A DNA stretch of 49,145 nucleotides from Gallionella sp. (GTDB lineage Bacteria > Pseudomonadota > Gammaproteobacteria > Burkholderiales > Gallionellaceae). The stretch's first letter is position 1; every line of letters starts with the position of its first letter. Made by a program: the position numbers and the translations under genes. The stretch is from contig JADGRL010000019.1 in NCBI GenBank assembly GCA_017880865.1, forward strand, positions 1 to 49,145, read 5' to 3'. This document shows, piece after piece, positions 47,455-49,145 of the stretch. The notes below the pieces were generated by a model, which was given only the letters and a program-made list of their open reading frames with translations, was not told the origin of the DNA and made no database searches.

Positions 47455-47580
47455 GATGTAATCGGGTATCATCCAATATCATCAACAGCAGCCAACTGAT
47501 TGAGTAAAAAGAAATGATGTAATCTGGCATCATCAAATATCATCTGAAATAACGATAATATTTTCCCTGATTTTCCCTGC
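47455..47580. repeat. short direct repeats between the two tRNA-Val sequences
   Basis: A 29-base sequence beginning GATGTAATC at 47455-47483 is repeated at 47516-47544 with 26 matches. It is followed by two tandem copies of TTTTCCCTG at 47561 and 47571. The arrangement resembles recombinase arm sites at the edge of an integrated element. Confidence 0.65.
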
Positions 47581-47618
47581 GCTGATTTTGGTCAGTGATA
47601 CAGGATGACAATAGTTTT

Positions 47619-47693
47619 GGGAGGTTAGCTCAGCGGTAGAGCACTACACTCACACTGTAGGGGTCACTGGTTCGACACCAGTACCTCCCACCA
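47619..47693 (+). tRNA. tRNA-Val (anticodon CAC), divergent copy
   Basis: Complete cloverleaf with encoded CCA: acceptor GGGAGGT/ACCTCCC, D-arm AGCTCAGCGGTAGAGC, anticodon arm CTACA-CTCACAC-TGTAG, T-arm CACTGG-TTCGACA-CCAGT. Acceptor and anticodon stems differ from the truncated copy at 47398 with pairing kept, so it is a separate tRNA species. Confidence 0.93.
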
Positions 47694-47698
47694 AATAT

Positions 47699-47726
47699 AA
47701 AAGGCCGGAGTACTCAGGCCTTTTTT
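47699..47726 (+). terminator. intrinsic terminator after tRNA-Val
   Basis: AAAAGGCC, a ten-base loop that can itself pair (GAGTACTC), GGCCTTTTTT. Begins six bases after the tRNA. Confidence 0.85.
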
Positions 47727-47782
47727 CTTGCTCCTATCCTTCAACACATTTCGCATACCTCAAATTGAGCGAGGCCCGATTT

Positions 47783-47824
47783 CCTAGACGGGCAAGTTGA
47801 TGCTACTTTATCAACTTGCTAGGG
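47783..47824. repeat. long hairpin in the 260-base gap before the cassette array
   Basis: Perfect ten-base arms GCAAGTTGAT/ATCAACTTGC (47792-47801 and 47810-47819) with an 8-base loop, and an outer CCTAG/CTAGG pair with a four-base bulge. No T-run follows on either strand. Confidence 0.6.
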
Positions 47825-47846
47825 GAATGAACCGAAGCATTGAAAC

Positions 47847-47978
47847 TTACCGATGACCATCAGGTAACGACACACAGTTGTCTGACAATCTTGTTATTTC
47901 GCTGTCCGAAACCGGACGCTCGTGACCTTCAGCTAACGACACATAGCCGTCCGTGACGACCGACTGCTTTGTAGCCAT
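47847..47978 (-). CDS. possible 43-residue protein after the last attC
   Basis: Minus-strand frame of 43 codons starting MATKQSVVTDGYVSL and ending DGHR. It contains a short internal repeat (YVSLAEGHER / CVSLPDGHR) that also shows at the DNA level (GTGTCGTTA). It lacks a good ribosome site. Could be chance within a repeat sequence. Confidence 0.25.
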   Translation of the reverse strand: MATKQSVVTDGYVSLAEGHERPVSDSEITRLSDNCVSLPDGHR

Positions 47979-47991
47979 CAATCAATCTACG

Positions 47992-48054
47992 ATCTAACGT
48001 AAAGTTGAGGGGCGCCGCGCTTCTGCGGCGTCCCGCTCGAACGACGGGTTGGGC
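47992..48054 (-). other. integron attC site C
   Basis: 63 bp. On the minus strand R'' GCCCAAC, a long imperfect hairpin centred on GGGGCGCCGC/GCGGCGTCCC, and R' GTTAGAT. It closes the cassette carrying the gene at 48056; the gene's stop lies one base from R''. Confidence 0.88.
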
Positions 48055-48055
48055 C

Positions 48056-48574
48056 TTACCATCCCGAAAACTCTTTATGAGACACCAGCTTTAAGTCTGC
48101 TTCCTTTGCTCCTGCTGCAAACGATATTTCAGCTATTACTTGAGCATTCATATCACCGCAAAAACCTGGCTCAAGCTCGCGACGGGTAATGACCTTTCCA
48201 TTTTTTGCAATTTCTACCCAACCAGGGATACCCATAAGGGCTCCACAACGCCCATTGATGTTTGAAGTGTAGGGTGATGGGCCAATGGCAACATTGTAGA
48301 CTCCATCGCTGAGCTGGCACTGCTTCTTAATCACTCGTTGTTTCGTAATTCGTTCACCTGATTTATCAACATCTAAAAGTGTCCATGGCTCCCAAGCATC
48401 TTTGCCTTTGTTTTCTATCAAATCTTCTCCAGCTTCGTTATATGCGCCAACATATGAAATGGTTACACGGTTATGCTGAAGGTCACATTTGTATCGAATG
48501 AGGTTATAGAACGTATCAGCGTGAGCCGTTGTAGTCACGACTAGTAGGAGAATGAGTTGTGCTAGCTTAATCAT
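48056..48574 (-). CDS. cassette gene: exported protein of unknown function
   Basis: A 172-residue protein with a signal peptide (LAQLILLLVVTTTAHA). The mature part has five Cys (YKCDL, KKQCQL, NGRCGAL, GFCGDM) and no motif I recognise; composition suggests a small beta-rich secreted domain. AGGTGA lies before the ATG. It occupies a complete integron cassette between attC B and attC C; cassette genes of this kind are typically orphan families. Confidence 0.8.
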   Translation of the reverse strand: MIKLAQLILLLVVTTTAHADTFYNLIRYKCDLQHNRVTISYVGAYNEAGEDLIENKGKDAWEPWTLLDVDKSGERITKQRVIKKQCQLSDGVYNVAIGPSPYTSNINGRCGALMGIPGWVEIAKNGKVITRRELEPGFCGDMNAQVIAEISFAAGAKEADLKLVSHKEFSGW

Positions 48575-48588
48575 AGAATCACCTTGAT

Positions 48589-48651
48589 GCCCAACGTGGA
48601 GCTAAGGGGCTGGCGGCTTCTCGCCAGTCCCGCTTGAGCGTAGGGTTAGAT
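48589..48651 (-). other. integron attC site B
   Basis: 63 bp. Minus-strand R'' ATCTAAC, hairpin GGGACTGGCG/CGCCAG-type arms, R' GTTGGGC. It ends the cassette with the gene at 48602 and starts the cassette with the gene at 48056. Confidence 0.88.
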
Positions 48652-49039
48652 TGCTTTCTCCTCGACAATTCCAATTCTTGCTGCGTACAGTTTGAAAGTC
48701 GAAATCCCATGGGTCTTCTTTACATGCAAATGAAATTGGTACGAACAATGACCCAGTAATAAAACCACAGATGGAAGCAGGCACAAGCCAGATTCCGTTT
48801 ATCACACGGAAATAGGTTTCAGATTTTTTACCTGGAATAAGTGTATCAACACCGCCAGAAATTAGTAAAAATGGAGTGCCACAAATCACATTTCCGACAT
48901 ATGTTGGGGCAGCGACAACATAGTTCCTGTTGTATAAATTGAACGCAGGTTTCAGAGGATTTCCTTCCTGCAAATAGGCTCTCGAAGCGCAGCCTGTAGA
49001 AAGCGCGGATATGATGAGAAGTACCGATAGTTTTTTCAT
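48602..49039 (-). CDS. cassette gene: lipoprotein of unknown function
   Basis: A 145-residue protein with a lipoprotein signal (MKKLSVLLIISALSTGCAS; Cys 17) and a hydrophobic middle (VINGIWLVPASICGFITGSLFVPISFACKED) that may span or associate with the membrane. The last ~17 codons read into attC B. The ATG lies only a few bases after the cassette start (TTAGATTGCAG), leaving no room for a ribosome site, which is common in cassettes. An in-frame start at 49120 crosses attC A and is rejected. Confidence 0.75.
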   Translation of the reverse strand: MKKLSVLLIISALSTGCASRAYLQEGNPLKPAFNLYNRNYVVAAPTYVGNVICGTPFLLISGGVDTLIPGKKSETYFRVINGIWLVPASICGFITGSLFVPISFACKEDPWDFDFQTVRSKNWNCRGESNLTLRSSGTGEKPPAP

Positions 49040-49044
49040 CTGCA

Positions 49045-49107
49045 ATCTAACGTAAAAGTGAGGGGCTGCGCGCTTTTGCGCAGTCCCTCTCGACTGCCGG
49101 GTTAGGC
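49045..49107 (-). other. integron attC site A
   Basis: 63 bp. Minus-strand R'' GCCTAAC, hairpin with arms GAGGGACTGCGC/GCGCAGCCCCTC, R' GTTAGAT. It ends a cassette that begins beyond the right edge of the window. Confidence 0.88.
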
Positions 49108-49145
49108 CACATCTCTGCAACGAAAGATATAGTCATGACACAGCA

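Noticed and set aside
47398-47693. A split tRNA-Val gene with an intron in the anticodon loop
   Set aside because: The downstream 3' half pairs perfectly with its own 5' half at 47619 and not with the first fragment, so they are two separate genes.

Overview
The window reads as the chromosome of a Gram-negative betaproteobacterium, most likely in the Nitrosomonadales/Gallionellales range. This rests on the rimP-nusA-infB-rbfA-truB order, a quinol-type NO reductase, a Tat-exported high-potential iron-sulfur protein, a di-heme cytochrome c and many exported lipoproteins. No 16S gene is present, so the genus is inference only.

Layout. 1-6.2 kb (minus) is an oxidative/redox stress group: a FAD oxidoreductase with a C-terminal Rieske domain, an alpha/beta hydrolase, a DUF1264 protein, an NADPH:FMN reductase, a di-heme cytochrome c, a membrane protein and two very small membrane peptides. 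6.5-9.7 kb (plus) holds an aldehyde dehydrogenase and a trio of cupredoxin, DUF1571-like and SRPBCC proteins. 9.8-12.1 kb (minus) is a single-subunit quinol NO reductase. 12.5-17.5 kb is a patchwork: a CsbD-HiPIP fusion, a frameshifted IS30-family element that landed just behind a start codon, a peptidoglycan amidase and M23 peptidase pair, an attC-like remnant, an IS110-family remnant and a polysaccharide deacetylase. 17.3-20 kb holds tandem hairpins, an OYE-type reductase, a lipoprotein and tRNA-Glu/tRNA-Ala with a clear promoter. 20.2-27.4 kb is a signalling block: a histidine kinase, a receiver, a receiver-PAS4-kinase and a LuxR-type regulator (two ATGA overlaps), then a Crp-like regulator and a GAF-GGDEF gene split by a pentanucleotide repeat.

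27.5-36.9 kb (minus) is core translation and maintenance: truB, rbfA, infB, nusA, rimP, nadE, rmuC. 37-41.8 kb is accessory: a DUF4160/DUF2442 pair, a TPR protein, a frameshifted DUF3761 gene, a VapBC-type toxin-antitoxin pair with its operator, an orphan XRE antitoxin and a PEGA lipoprotein. 41.9-47.3 kb returns to core genes: typA, a DEAD-box helicase with a structured leader, and gltX.

The right end (47.3-49.1 kb) is the most unusual part. A tRNA-Val gene is broken exactly at its anticodon loop and followed by short direct repeats and a second, complete but divergent tRNA-Val. About 300 bp further on is the distal end of an integron cassette array: three attC sites, all 63 bp, bounding two complete cassettes on the minus strand. 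In each cassette the first bases are complementary to the R'' core of its own attC, as expected of a real circular cassette. The integrase would lie to the right, outside the window.
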